Program-made: the position numbers and the translations under genes | Shown: piece after piece, positions 25,196-37,851 of the stretch | Layout: each line of letters starts with the position of its first letter | Position numbering within the stretch: the first letter of the stretch is position 1 | Assembly: GCF_000715075.1 (NCBI RefSeq) | Contig: NC_134081.1 | Coordinates: 69,618,153-69,682,152, forward strand | DNA length: 64,000 nucleotides | Direction: 5' to 3' | Source of the DNA: Nicotiana tabacum | Taxonomy: Eukaryota; Streptophyta; Magnoliopsida; Solanales; Solanaceae | Notes under the pieces: generated by a model | The model's database searches: none | Told to the model about the DNA's origin: nothing | Seen by the model: the letters and a program-made list of their open reading frames with translations, nothing else

Positions 25196-25909
25196 CCTCC
25201 CTCTTGAATGCGCTGAAGGATTGTCTGCAACAAAAACACCAGAAATCTGCTATCTTTCAAGTCCAAAAACTAGTCCGTTAAGCACCCGAAACTCACCCAA
25301 GGCGCTCGGGACCTCAACCAAACATACGAATCAATCCTAAAACATCATACAAACTTAGTCGAACCCTCAAACCACATCAAACAACGCTAAAATCACAAAT
25401 CATCCTCCGATTCAAACTTAAAGTACTTGAAACTTCCAAATTCGACAACCGATGCTGAAACCAACCAAACCACATCCGATTGACCCTAAATTTTGCATAC
25501 AAGTCATATTCAACCTTACGGACCTACTCCAACTTCCAGAATCGGAATCCGACCATGATATCAAAAAGTCCACTACCGGTCAAAATCTCCAAAAATTTGA
25601 CTTTCGCCATTTCAAGCCTAAATGAGCTACAGATCTCCAAAACACAATCCAGACATGCTTCTAAGCCCAAAATTACCCAACGGAGCTAACGGAATTGACG
25701 AAACTCCATTCCAGAGTCATCTTCACATAGTTCCGACTATGGTCCAATCATAAGGCTTAAACCTCATTTAGGGACTAAGTGTCCCAAAACACTCCCAAAA
25801 ACCAAAACGAAACCTCTCGTCAAGTCACAATAGCAGAAATAGACATGGGAGAAGCAGTAAATAGGGGATCGTGGCTATTACTCTCAAAATGACCGGTCGG
25901 ATCGTTACA

Positions 25910-26548
25910 CCGGGACCCCACCCGAACATACCAACAAGTTTGAAATCATAAAACGGACTCGCTCGAACTCACAGAACGTGTAAAACAACATCAAATCTAT
26001 GAATCATACCCCAAACAAAATTGATTCAAACTTAAGAACTTCAAGTTCTTCAATTTACTTTCAATGCGCCGAAACATACTTAAACTACTCAGAATGACAT
26101 GAAATTTTGTGTGCAAGTCTTAAATCACTATACGGAACTATTCCCAAACTCGAAATTCCAAACTGACCTCTATTACTCCAAAACTTACTCAAAACCAAAT
26201 TTAAAGAACTTTAAACTTTCAAATAGTAAATTTTCACTATTAAACGCCAAAATGCCTCCGGGTTATCCAAAACCCGATTTGAACCTACGCCCAAGTCCGA
26301 AATTACCATATGAACCTATTGGAACCGTTAAATCCCGATTCCGAAGTCATTTTCTCAAAATATTGACCGAAGTCAAACTTGGCCTTTTAAGGCTAACTTA
26401 AGGAACCAAGTGTTCCGATTTCAACCGAAACACTTCCAAATTCTGAACCAACCATCCCCGCAAGTCATAAATTAATAAAAGTAAATACGGGAAGTCTTAT
26501 TTAGGAGAACGGGGTTCTAATAGTCAAAATGACCGGTTGGGTATTACA
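25910..26548 (-). repeat. 5' LTR of element B, outer part
   Basis: It resumes after element C with sequence matching LTR A from about 7040 onward ('ataccaacaagt', 'ttcaaattc...gtgcaagtc', and the final AAAATGACCGGTTGGGTATTACA). It therefore belongs to LTR B. Confidence 0.8.
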
Positions 26549-26924
26549 CATATTCTCACCTTAACCTGTGACTTAATTATGGTAATTTAATATGAGTTGG
26601 TGTAAACACCAGGGGCAAGTGTTTACCGACGAAAACTCTAAAGTATAGGACCTAACAAATAATGCCACGGCACAATACATATTTATAAAAAAAGTCCTGC
26701 AAAACCTAATGGAGGAATTAAATAATTCTCTATGTATACGTTGACTCTACAATGCCCATTTCTGAAACAGCTCCAGAGCGTAAATTGTTTTCATCTAATT
26801 TTGTCATATTTGGACAAGAGAAACACGTTACATTTTTATTTATTAAATGCTAGTAGTTTAACAATTCTGGTGCTATAAATTAACAATTATTATTACTTAA
26901 AGGACTAATATAATATTTTTTATG
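26549..26924. other. Short host-like spacer between B and F
   Basis: AT-rich, no gene and no terminal repeat seen. It ends with GTGAT at 26925-26929, the target duplication of element F. Confidence 0.5.
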
Positions 26925-26929
26925 GTGAT
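26925..26929. other. Target-site duplication of F, left copy (GTGAT)
   Basis: GTGAT here and at 58316-58320, immediately outside the two LTRs of F. Confidence 0.85.
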
Positions 26930-28210
26930 TGATCATGCCCAACTCTAGTCCTAAAAAGGATAATCGGCCGCTGTAAATATAATTCGGTCTAAGAGTCCGG
27001 AGTCGAATCCCACAGAGAACTAAGGTTTAGTTACAACTGTTCACTATCACTAAGAAGACAAGCTCGGACAATTCCTAAGTTATAAATAGTAAGCTTCTTA
27101 TATCTAATTAACTAATAAATTAAAGTAATAGATTAACAACTAGAGATACTAGGGGTTGGAGACATGATTAAGGAGGTCTAGAGTTATGATTTCCCAATTG
27201 TTGGAATCCTTCCCGCTATGTCTTCTATAATTTCGCCTAAGTATTTTCTACCGATCGTGAGTACTTTAGGTGTCGTAGCTCTCTCTCGAGCAACTATCAA
27301 GATTTACTAAACGTATTCTTTCGAACTACGCTAGTTGGCACTAATTCACCGCTCACTACGATCGCACCAAAGTTTCGTTATCTCTAATCCTGCCTTTAAA
27401 CCCTCCGTATTGATCTCTCACATATGTTAGGAGTGATGTTGTTCAACAACTAACTAAATGCATACTCTCTCGAGCAATATACATACTAAATAGGTACAGC
27501 CAATTGATGGTCATTCAATCAACAACAATAAATACGTAGTTGAACAAGTAGAGAAATCCAACGGCTCAACCATATAAAAATATCACAAGAATTTATCCTA
27601 CAAAAGGTTCCATCAAAACCCTAGACAACAAATTAGCTATTCATAATAGTATGCAAAACTATAATACTAGAATTCATAACCAATAATGAAAATAGGAAGA
27701 AGAAAGTGAAAAACTCGTAGAAGAATTCTCCGCCTTGATCCTAGCGTATTCTTACCTCTTTGGGTCAAATCCCCTCTCCAAAAATGTCTATACCTTCTTA
27801 GACATGTTTAGGGAGTATTTATAGGTTAGGGTTGAAGTCCTTTAGTCCAAATTCAGGTCGGGGTCTTTTAATTCACGACTTTTAATTACCGGGCTATAAA
27901 CCTCGCGAGACCAGACTTATAGCGCGGTCAGCCTGGCTACAGAGTTGGCTATGCCTGGCCTGTAGCGCGGTCAAGCTGGCTATAGAGCTGGAGTTATTTG
28001 TTCTGTAGCACGGTTTGGGTTCTTGATGCTTTTGTGCTCTTTTCTTATATTTTTATCCCTTTTTTGTGCAACTGTCACTCATCTTTTTCTTCCGATGCTC
28101 CTACACATAAAATAACATAATCTAGCTCAAACGTCGCACAATTAACCACTAAACGAACAACATGTAAGGCGAGTAATGTACTAAAAATATAACATTTTGG
28201 CCACACATCA
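26930..28210 (-). repeat. 3' LTR of element F
   Basis: Nearly identical along its length to 57031-58315. On the minus strand it starts TGATGTGTGGCCAAAATG, just after a purine-rich tract (AAGTGTGGGGTAG) that should be the polypurine tract. A TATAAATA box is present on the minus strand at 27816-27823. Confidence 0.92.
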
Positions 28211-30632
28211 CTACCCCACACTTAAATGTTGCTCGTCCTCGAGTCAACAACCAATTCACACTAACCTTGAGTACTTTATTTTCTTTTAGCACATTCGAAG
28301 CACACCATACCTATGACTATGATTGAAAGCAACAATTAACTTTAGCATATGCCTTCAACGCACACTTCCCTTTACTCTATGTCATACTTCATAAATTTAT
28401 TCAACAATAAGATAACATGCTTATAACAATCCTAATCTCACAAACCGACTCAATATCCCAATGTATTTATGGCTTGAACACTTAACATCATAGAGACATC
28501 TAATAATTTCACATATCCCATGCGAAATCATTTGCCCTCACAATAAGAACAAGAGAGTTAGTTGAATCTACACATTCGAATCAAAGCTCAAATATATTTT
28601 AAGGACTCAGATAAATCAAAAACATTCCTCACTCTCACAAAGAAGTCACATGCATGCATAAAGTACCATAGGCTTGCCCATTATGTAAACCTCCACTAAT
28701 GTATGCTTGCTCAATCTAATATCAATTAGGACTTTTCATGGTTGTAATGTGGGCTAAGGGACGGGTAGGATAAATTTAGGAATAGTGACTAACCCTCCTA
28801 AGCACTTTAACATATCACAAATTTAACTTTAAGCTCATTTTTCTTCAACACAACTTCACTTTCACAAACAATATCACCCCCAAAAATATTTTCTCTTTCT
28901 TTAAGCACTACTTTAATTCATACCCACTAGCAAGGACAAGATATTCTTATTTTCTTTTGCTACATATTTTTTTTTCTTTTCAACAATACCTTTTTTTCTT
29001 TTCTACCATTCCTGCTAGTGGTGTATTCCTTACAATACAAGTGCATCTTTCTTTCTTTCATTGGTTCCACTCAAAAGCCACCCAAGTTTTCTCCTTACTT
29101 CTTTTAGCGCTTATTTTACAATTAAAGTGCTTTAAGAGGTAAAAGGATCAAAACAATGATAATTAAGAACAATGGGTATAGGCTTGTAATGTGGTTGCCA
29201 AATAAAAGTTTATAGGCTCAAAAAAGTTGACTAGGGATAATTTTTATTTGTGGTAAACATTAAGCTCAAACAAATCAAAGAAAGCCTAAAATCATTTTTC
29301 AAACCGAGCAAAACCTAAAATTTTGCTTCAACTCACATGCCGGGCAAGTTTTAGACTATAATGCAATGACACGGACTATACAATTTCTCACCACACATGG
29401 CACATGACTCATTAAGAGCGGTTCTATTCTGATTTTCAAACAATTGCAAGTATTCACGGAGCTACAAATTATTAAGCATTAAGCACAAAGTGAACACGAG
29501 CCAAGAAAACGAGACATAGGCATCAATAGACATGCTATCTAACTCAACAACGCATCATACGCAACTTCAAACCATAGGGAAGGTAATAAACATGCTAGAG
29601 CCTAAATATGCTACTATCAAACAAATCAAAATAGCGCCTAGAAATTTCTATCATCCTTCTTTTATTCCCTAAATCCTATTCTACTCTAAAAATAAAAAAC
29701 TATAGTCCGGTTCAAACTACAACCCATGAAAAAGAACCGAGACACAAAGAAAAACCACGGGGGATTATTACTACCTACAAAAATAAAAGAAATATTTTTG
29801 AATTTTTCTATTTTTAAATTTTATTTTGTGTGTATTTGGTTAGACGTTAGACTGTAAACCTTCAAGAAAACTGTCTAATAGATCCATCGTCGGGAAAAGT
29901 CCAATCTTTTCTATTTTTCTAAAAAACAAATTATTCAATTAAACTAACACAACTAAAATAGCATAGAAAGTCACCCAGACAATCTCATCAACCCCACACT
30001 TAAAATTATGCATTGTCTCCAATGCACACCATAACTAATAAGAGGGTAAAAGAAACTCCCTAGAAAGCCAAAAGGCCGAAGCACTAGCAGCTCATGCGGT
30101 ACTAAGACTTCCCCCGGACATTTATTTTTGTGCGGGGACCTCACACTTAGTTCCAACCATCTAGTTTGTTGTTGCATCCTTCCAAAAGCTTTTCTTTCCA
30201 TGCTCCTAGAAAATTAAAAATCGACACTACAAAAATAATAAAAATAATAAAAAATTAAAAATTAAAAATTTAAAATAAAAGAAAGCAGTAAAGTTGGGTT
30301 GCCTCCCAATAAGCGCCTGATTTAATGTCGCGGCACGACGCGAATTATTTTTTTTGCCTCCACCTCGAGCTTATGAATTGAACCCCAAGTCTTGCTTCAA
30401 GCTTATGATTATGCTCCTGGGTGGTCGAACGAATCTAACCGGCCTAAGGAAATAATGTAGTATTTTGCACTTCTTGGCCTTTAGATGAGGTATGTAATCC
30501 CGACTTTCTGGCAGAAGAATTCCAGAATATAGGCACCTTGTTCCTCATTCCTTGACTCCCCAATTGGCTCGGATGACTCTATTTCTATATCTTCATCCAA
30601 ACACTTTGTGGAAAAATACTTGGACTGTGGAC
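28211..30632 (-). other. 3' interior of element F, mostly non-coding
   Basis: On the minus strand, coding-like sequence (end of gag, 30632 down to about 30350) gives way to the box CGTGCCGCGACATTAAATCA (about 30318-30340) with GCGCTTATTGGGAGGCAAC next to it, then about 2 kb without an open frame. The same box stands just after the integrase in element E (37852-37897), so the two families share a post-coding signal or spacer. The 'ggctaagggacgggta' box here recurs in the relic at 7681-8830. Confidence 0.75.
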
Positions 30633-30830
30633 CAATGTTATAAGTGGGAATTTTGACTACTTATTAGCGCCATTTAGCTTTCATTTTAGTCCAAAAGTGT
30701 CTAATTGTATTCCCGAAAACTGATGAAATATGCTTACCTGCAGGAGTATTGGAAAATGAGCCACTAAGATGATATCCAACTCAAGGAGGAGTGATCTGAA
30801 CAAGGACAAAAATCAGGCACAAAATCTCAA

Positions 30831-31203
30831 GTGCGGACCGCAGATTTCTATCTGCGGCGGCAGAATGTGAAGGAAAATCAACAGAGCCCAGTGCAAAGTG
30901 CGGATCACACAATTATTGTGCGGCCGCAGAAGCTACATAAGAGGAAAAGTTCAGAGAGTTTCATTTCAAGCTTAAGAAGAAATGCAGGCCTTATAATAAT
31001 TGTGCGGCCGCAAAAAAAACTATGCGACCGCACTCAGGAAATGTGCGGTCCGCAAAAGAGCCCAGTGCGGCCTCACCCAGAATTGTGCGGACCACGGAAC
31101 ATGAGAGATGCGGCCATAATCCAGAATTGTGTAGCCGCATAGTCAACTCCTATCAAGATCTGAAGAGAAATGCGGACCGCACATATATTTGTGCGGCTGC
31201 AGA
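30831..31203. repeat. GCGGCCGC-type palindrome array in LTR E
   Basis: Around a dozen copies of TGCGGACCGCA, TGCGGCCGCA, TGCGGTCCGCA and close variants, alternating with AT-rich words such as AATTGTG. The array lies just upstream of the LTR TATA box, where U3 regulatory sequence is expected. The 3' LTR carries the same array at 53935-54307. Confidence 0.85.
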
Positions 31204-31245
31204 ACCTCCGAAAGGGCAATTTTGTCCGAAAATTCCAGCTTCGTA

Positions 31246-31254
31246 TAAATAGAC
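31246..31254 (+). promoter_or_regulatory. TATA box of LTR E
   Basis: TATAAATAG about 40 bp after the palindrome array; conserved in the 3' LTR at 54349-54357. Confidence 0.7.
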
Positions 31255-32182
31255 TACTTTCACGAAATTAGGTAAAGTTTTGAATATTGAAAGTCTTGCA
31301 TCCGTTTTTACTTGCCTCTTTAGGCAACTTTATCTTACTTTGGTGATTTAACATTAGAGTTTTATCTTTTAATCTTGCAATATGAGTTTTATCATCTTCT
31401 CTTCTTTATTTTCTTCTATACCCATTATGAGTATCTAGATTTCTAACTAGGGTTGTGACCCAACCCTAGTGTGTAAACCTAATGGATATTTGATTTATGG
31501 CTTGTTTATGATTGGGTGTTTATTATTTAGCCGTGTTCTTGCCTTTAATTGTAAAATTAATGGTTGCAAATATTAGTTTATGCCTATTTGACTTGGTCTC
31601 TACTTGAGAAAGAGAGACTTAGTCTAGGAAAACTTGGCTAATAAGAATTTGGGATAAAATCAAGAGATTGATAGTCTCAATTAAAGGGTTGAACCTAGAG
31701 AAAGTAAAACTCGACTTGAGCATTTTATTAATTATTTTGTTCAATATCCATTTGGACTTGAGAAAGCCAAATTGGGCAAAATCACTCTCTTACCGAGAGG
31801 TATTGAGTGAGTATTTGAGTATTGATTGCTATAATACACCTCGATCAACAAAATAAGATTTAAAGTTTACAACCCGTTAGGCAAACACCTAGGTGAAGGT
31901 CATACCCCTAGGACTTTTTATATATTTGAAAACCATCCAAAAACAATATTCTCTAGTTTTATATCTTTAGAATTGTAATCCTTAACGTAATTTTAGAAGT
32001 AAAAACAAAACAATATTTGTGGAAGTGGAACCAAGATACTTTACGTGCTTTATCCAAATATATACCACTAATCCCTTCTCAACTCCTTGTGAATTCGATC
32101 TCGACTCCTTGTTGGGTATTATTATTGCAATCGACCATTTCACAACCCCGAATAGAGGTGTGACTTGGACGAGATCAATTTT

Positions 32183-32200
32183 TGGCGCCGTTTTCGGGGA
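32183..32200 (+). other. Primer-binding site of element E (Athila type)
   Basis: TGGCGCCGTTTTCGGGGA, two bases off TGGCGCCGTTGCCGGGGA, the site common in Athila-group elements (usually assigned to tRNA-Asp). It stands 5 bases after the LTR end. Confidence 0.85.
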
Positions 32201-32301
32201 GCATAAAACGGATTTAGCTATATATTTGGTTTTGTGTGTGAATTGTCTTCTTTTCCTTCTGTGTTACTAATCTTTTTGGTGAAACAATTATAGGTGAAAC
32301 A

Positions 32302-34165
32302 ATGGCTCTCAACAACAATGATCCTCTCGGAAACATGCCTTTGGGGATGTGGACGTGGAAGATGACCAAGTTGAAGAGGTTCCTCTTGAACCTCAAGCAA
32401 ATAGACGAGGCCGACCGCCTCAAGACAACGTTCCGATTCCACTCCCAAATCCACCAAGAGCGGCTCCACACCGGGTGTTGCCGAATGAAGGGTATGCAAG
32501 TGCCATAGTCCCGCCCTGCATTAGGGTGAGCAACTTTCAAATCACAAATGTTATGCTCACATTGATAGAGCAATGGGGATTCTTCACAGGGGCTCCGAAT
32601 CAAAATGCGTACAAACACTTGAAAGGGTTTGTGGACACTTGTTGGGGGAGTAAACAGAGAAACATCTCCTAGGATGCTTTAAGGTTGAGGCTATTTCCTT
32701 TCTCTCTACGGGGGAAAGCCTTGGATTGGTTAGAAAGGTTGCCAAACAATTCCATCCATACATGGGATGAATTGGCAGAGAAATTTGTTTCCAAGTTCTT
32801 TTCTCCCGGGAATATGGCTACTCTTACAGATGATATTCTAACATTCAAACAAGAACCCAATGAGCCGTTGCATGAAATACGGGAGAGGTACCGAACTATG
32901 GTGAAAGAGTGCCCAAACAATGACATGACAGAGGCTATGATTCAACAAACTTTCTATAGGGGGATCAATACTACCAATCAATGCATGGTCAACCAACTTG
33001 CCATTGGAAATTTCATAACAATGCCATATGCGGAAGCTTATGAGATCTTAGATGAAATGGTGGATACTTCATCGTCATGGCAAAGTAGAGCAAATGTTCC
33101 TCAAGGTGATCCAATCGTGATTCACCTACATAAAGAATTGCATGATCATGGGAAAGCAATTGCCGAGTTGACCACCATAATGAATCAATTAGCCAAGGCT
33201 CAACTTCAACAAGTGCAAGGTCCTAAGAAAGTCAATGCAATGGAGGGAGTTAATATGATGGTAAACAGGAGAAGGCAAAAGGGTCCTCAAGTGCAAAACT
33301 GTGCAGAACATTATGTGCAAGAAGATAGTTAGTTTGATCAAGATGAATCTTAAAATGACCAAGAGGAGGAAGTACAATATGTGAACAACTTCCAAGGGCA
33401 AAGAAACAACTCTCAAGGCCCGAATCAACAACAATGGCCACCTCATGATAACCAAGGGAATTGGAACAATCAAAACAATCAAGGAAATTAGAATGGTCAA
33501 AATAACCAAGGCAATTGGAGTGGCAATAGTCAAGGATATTGGGAGGCAACAACCAAGGGGGGTGGAACAATAACCAAAAAAATTAGGGGTCATGCTTTCA
33601 AAGTCCCCCGATGTATCAACAACCGAGAAACCCGCCTCATTATCCTTCCAATGGTCCAAGCTCTTCTAACAGTGAGATGGGACAAATTGAGAACATGTTC
33701 AAACAAATAATGGAGAAGATTTTCGACTACGATGCCCAACTAGCCTCTCACATCACTTTAATTCGAAATTTGGAAGTTCAATTGGGGCAAATCTCACAAG
33801 CTTTAAACACTCGTCCTAAGGGGGCACTACCAAGTGACACGGTGGTGAACCTAAAGGGTGGAAACAACATGGGACATGCCATGGATGTTACAACAAGGAG
33901 TGGAAAATGTGGGGATGCACCCACCTCAAGTCAAGGGAAAATTATGGATGATGAGCAAGTGGTACAAGAAGATGAGATCCCGAACAATGTGGTGCAAGCA
34001 AATGATGAAGTAAGAATTGATATTGATGACAATTTGGAGGAGACTCAAGAGGAATTGAACTTGTCTATGGAGCACATTGTTGACATACCGGAACCGGTAG
34101 TGCCAAAGGCTAAGGCACCAATGCCAAGGCCTCCTCCTCCATATCCTCAAAGGCTTGCCAAGTAA
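32302..34165 (+). pseudogene. gag of element E, frameshifted
   Basis: The ATG at 32302 begins MALNNNDPLGNMPLG, then the frame shifts near 32350 to the one carrying the N-terminal linker (32349-32672). A stop at 32671 precedes the capsid block at 32685-33332 (LFPFSLRGKALDWLERLP, then TWDELAEKFVSKFFSPGN and QTFYRGINTTNQCMVN), which is typical of Athila gag. An Asn/Gln-rich segment with stops follows, then the C-terminal piece 33611-34165 with FKQIMEKIFDYDAQLASH and a Pro-rich end. No complete product is possible. Confidence 0.88.
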
Positions 34166-34333
34166 AATGGTGAGAATCAATTCAAAAAGTTCATTGACAT
34201 GATGAAGAGTCTATCTATTAATGTGCCATTGGTTGAGGCTTTGGAGCAAATGCCCGGTTATGCAAAGTTCATGAAGGACTTGGTGACAAAGAAGCGGTCG
34301 ATGAATTGTGAAACTATAAAGATGACTCATTAA

Positions 34334-34660
34334 GTGAGTACAATTGTGCACTCAATGGCTCCTAAATTGGAAGATCCCGGCACTTTCACAATCCCTTGTA
34401 CCATTAGAAGTGCCGACTTTGCTAAAGCTCTTTGTGATCTTGGGGCAAGTATCAATTTGATGCCCTATTCGATTTTCAAGACTTTGGGAATTGGGAAACC
34501 AAGACCCACATCTATGAGATTACAAATGGCGTATCGTACCATGAAGAGACCGTTGGGTATCATTGATGAAGTGTTGGTTCGTGTTGATAAATTTATTCTC
34601 CCGGCGGATTTTGTGATTCTTGATTGTGAAGTGGACTATGAGGTGCCTATTATTTTGTGA
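34334..34660 (+). pseudogene. Aspartic protease of element E
   Basis: Contains [17 protein letters not shown], the form this motif takes in Athila elements (the retropepsin D-T/S-G is written D-L-G here), followed by [20 protein letters not shown]. The frame stops at 34660 where a continuous polyprotein would go on. Confidence 0.85.
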
Positions 34661-34675
34661 AGACCTTTCCTTGTT

Positions 34676-36474
34676 ATGGGGAAGGCTCTTGTTGATGTGG
34701 AAGCCGGTGAACTCACTTTTCGGGTGGGTGATGAAAAGGCGATGTTCCACGTGTGTAAATCTATGAGGCAACCGAATAGCAATGAACTGTGTTCGTTTGT
34801 GAATTTGGTGACCGATGTGATTATTGATGATACTAGTGCCACGATGAATGTTGATGATACTTTGGAGGTCGTTTTGCTTAACCTTGATGATGACGAGATG
34901 GATGGCTATGTGGAATGCGTGAACTCATTGCAAGGAATGGGGTCGTACACTTATGAACACCGCAAATTATCCTTGGATCTTGAAAATCGGAAGACTCCTC
35001 CAACAAAGCCCTCAATCGAGGAGCCTCCCACTTTGGAGTTAAAGCCATTGCCTCCGTATCTCAGGTATAAATTCCTTGGCCCTTGTTCTACTTTACCAGT
35101 TATTCTTTCCTCTTGTGTGACTAACGTGCAGGTAGACTCCACATTGGCGGTGCTACAAAAGAGGAAGAAAGTTGTTGGATGGACATTGGTAGATATTCGA
35201 GGAATAAGCCCTGTATTTTGCATGCACAAGATTAATTTGGAGGAAGATTCCAAACCCTCTATTGAACATCAAAGGAGGCTAAATGAAGCAATGCAAGAGG
35301 TGGTCAAAAAGGAGATCATCAAGTGGTTAGATGTAGGGGTTGTTTACCCTATTTCCGATAGTTCGTGGACCTCTCCGGTGCAATGTGTCCCAAAGAAAGG
35401 GGGCATGATGGTGGTTGCCAATGACAAGAAATAGTTGATTCCTACAAGAACGGTGACTGGGTGGAGAGTGTATATGGACTATCACAAGCTACACAAAGTT
35501 ACAAGGAGGGATCATTTCTCACTTCCCTTCCTAGATCAAATGCTTGATAGGTTGGCCGGCCGTGCTTTCTATTGTTTCCTTGATGGATATTCCGACTACA
35601 ATCAAATTCTTATTACTCTGGAGGATCAAGAGAAAACTACTTTCACATATCTTTATGGTACTTTCGCATTCTCGCGAATGCCATTTGGGTTATGCAATGC
35701 ACCGATAGCTTTTCAAAGGTGTATGATGGCTATCTTCACGAACATGGTAGAGGATTTCCTTGAAGTCTTCATGGATGACTTTTCAGTGGTCAGGAAATCT
35801 TTTGATGATTGCTTGAAAATTTTGGATAAGGTCTTGGCAAGATGTGAAGAGACGAACTTGGTGTTGAATTGAGAGAAATGTCTTTTCATGGTGGGGGAAG
35901 GAATTGTCCTTGGCCACACAATTTCAAAGAATGGCATTGAGGTCGACAAGTCGAAAATAGAGGTAATTTCTAAACTTCCACCTCCAACATCCGTGAAGGG
36001 AGTGAGGAGTTTCTTGGATCATGCAAGGTTCTACCGGCTTTTCATCAAGAATTTTTCCAAAGTGGTGAATCCCTTGTGTAAGCTTTTGGAGAAAGATGCC
36101 AAATTCCATTTCAATGAGTATTGCATGAAGGCATTTGAACTGCTCAAGTTCAAATTGACAACTACTCCTATTATTACTGCCCTGAATTGGAGCTTGCCTT
36201 TTGAGCTCATGTGTGACGCTAATGATGTGGCGGTCGGAGTAGTTTGGGGCAACATGTTAACAAGATCTTTCATCTAGTCTACTATGCTAGTAAGGCCATG
36301 AATAATGCCCAAGTCAATTACACTGTGACCGAAAAAGAGCTCCTTGCTACTGTTTTTGCTATGGAGAAGTTCCGCCCGTACTTGATGGGCAGAAAGGTGA
36401 TTGTCCACACTGATCATACGGTACTTCGGTACCTTATGAGCAAGAAAGATTCAAAGGCTCGGTTAATGAGATAG
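34676..36474 (+). pseudogene. Reverse transcriptase and RNase H of element E
   Basis: Four open pieces in order. 34676-35434 holds the linker and RT entry (SSWTSPVQCVPKKGGM). 35435-35872 holds the palm: VYMDYHKLHKVTRRDHFSLP, FLDQMLDRLAGRAFYCFLDG, then MPFGLCNAPIAFQRCMM and the catalytic VFMDDFS. 35888-36277 has LGHTISKNGIEVDKSKIEVI. 36244-36474 is RNase H with YYASKAMNNAQVNYTVTEKE and HTDHTVLRYLM. The FMDDF box is intact, but stops at 35433, 35870 and others break it. Confidence 0.9.
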
Positions 36475-36703
36475 GTGCTTTTATTGCTAGAGTTTGATCT
36501 AGACACCTAAGACCGTAAAAGCAGTAAAAACCAAGTGGCGAACCACTTGTCTCGCTTGGACGAGGTTCACTGATTTAGCAAATTATCTTGTGAGTGGTAT
36601 TGTACCGGATGAGTTCTCTTCAAACCAAAGGAAGAAGCTCAAACGGGATTGCCTAGACTATTATTAGGATAAACCGTACCTCTTCCGGATTTGTACCGAT
36701 GGC

Positions 36704-37837
36704 GTGATTAGAAGATGTGTGCCCGAGGAGGAACAAGTTGAAATTCTTGGGGCTTGTCATTCTTCACCCTACGGTAGTCACCATGGGGGAGCAAGAACGG
36801 AGGCCAAAGTGCTTAGTTGTAGATTCTATTGGCCTACTCTCTACAAGGATGCAAGTGATCTAGTCAAGCGTTGTGATGAATGTCAAAGGGCCGGTGGAAT
36901 TTCAAATAAAAATGAGATGCCCCTCACCACCATCTTGGAAATTGATATTTTTGATGTGTGGGGTATTGATTTTATGGGATCGTTTGTAAGCTCTTGTGGT
37001 AACACCTACATTTTGGTAGCTGTGGATTATGTGTCAAAATAGGTTGAGGTCGTTGCTCTACCCAACAACGAAGCTAGAAGTGTGGTGGCATTTTTGAAAA
37101 ATAACATCTTTACAAAGTTTGGTACTCCGCTGGCCATTATAAGCAATGGGGGTTGCATTTTTGCAACAAAGCCTTTGATATCTTGCTTAGCAAGTGTGGT
37201 GTCACTCACAAAGTCACGACCCTCTATCACCCTCAAGTAAGCGAACAAGTAGAAGTCTCCAACTGGGAGATCAAGAGTATTTTGTCAAAAACAGTGAATG
37301 CCAACCGGACGGATTGGTCAAAGAAACTTGATGATGCTTTATGGGCTTATAGGACGGCTTACAAAACACCGATTGGGATGTCTCCATACCAGTTAGTGTT
37401 TGGGAAAGCTTGTCACCTTCAGGTGGAACTTGAGCACAAGGCCATGTGGGCTTTGAAGAAGCTAAATCTTGAGTGGGATGTCACCTCCAACTTAAGGGTG
37501 GCACAATTGAATGAGCTAGATGAATTTCGGTACAATGCATATACAAGTCCATCATTATACAAGGAGAAGATGAAGTACCTCCATGACAAGTACATTCGGA
37601 AAGGAGTTTAAATAAGGTGATCTTGTGTTATTGTTCAATTCACGATTACGGATGTTTCCAGGAAAGTTAAACTCTAAATGGAGTGGCCCATTTGAAGTTG
37701 TGAGTGTGACACCCTTTGGTGCATTGGACTTGATGAATAAAAATTATGAAGTGTTTAGAGTCAGTGGTCACTGGGTGAAGCACTATCTGGGAAAAGTTTG
37801 TGATGGTCACGTAGTGGCGGTGATTCATTTCAAGTGA
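36704..37837 (+). pseudogene. Integrase of element E
   Basis: 36704-37042 carries the zinc-binding H-H-C-C part ([13 protein letters not shown], then [10 protein letters not shown]) and the first catalytic Asp in WGIDFMG. The second Asp region reads IISNGG where the family has IISDGG, so this catalytic residue is lost, and a frame change follows at about 37150. 37153-37611 carries the Glu region ([12 protein letters not shown], preceded by YHPQ) and the C-terminal block [20 protein letters not shown]. 37625-37837 is the end of the C-terminal domain. Inactive. Confidence 0.9.
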
Positions 37838-37851
37838 TTGATGGTAATCTG

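Larger units (their letters stand above)
21131..25909 (-). mobile_element. Element C: truncated Ty3/gypsy element inside LTR B
   Basis: The minus strand has a full LTR (23146-25909), a tRNA-Met primer site, gag and the protease start, then an abrupt end at about 21131. Everything 3' of protease (RT, RH, INT, 3' LTR) is gone, together with part of LTR B. The rest of LTR B resumes at 25910, showing that C inserted into B. Gag and protease are better preserved than in element A but still carry stops. Confidence 0.8.
23146..25909 (-). repeat. 5' LTR of element C (2.76 kb)
   Basis: Bounded by TGTCACGACCC and GATCGTTACA; on the minus strand it starts TGTAACGATCC and ends GTGACA. It contains a 47-bp-scale tandem array (23768-24004), a CACGTACACGACGCTC block, and a CG-rich cluster (24875-25195). 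The open frames in it have no domain and mostly come from these repeats. Confidence 0.85.
15487..26548 (-). mobile_element. Element B: LARD-like non-autonomous gypsy-type element
   Basis: The right (5') LTR starts at 19310 and ends with TATTACA at 26548; it is split by element C. A tRNA-Met primer site (19289-19306) and a leader homologous to element A's leader (CTCTCGAAGATAAGCA...CCGATCCGCAAGACTCTACTAG) follow inward. The next 3 kb contain no gag or pol motif in any frame. The left (3') LTR is a 0.7-kb remnant (15487-16185). The left flank CACAT and right flank CATAT could be a one-mismatch target duplication. Long LTRs, a primer site and a non-coding interior fit the LARD class. Confidence 0.7.
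30638..32177 (+). repeat. 5' LTR of element E (1.54 kb)
   Basis: It starts TTATAAGTGGG (the 3' copy has the canonical TGATAAGTGGG) and ends GACGAGATCA. It contains an array of GC-rich palindromes (30831-31203), then TATAAATAG. It matches the 3' copy with scattered substitutions. Confidence 0.92.

Noticed and set aside
30831..31203. GC palindrome array considered as a CRISPR-like or phage attachment array
   Set aside because: Plant LTR context, irregular spacing and variable words; it is an LTR repeat.
32214..32618. Minus-strand frames opposite the gag start of E
   Set aside because: Shadows of the gag coding strand; no family resemblance.
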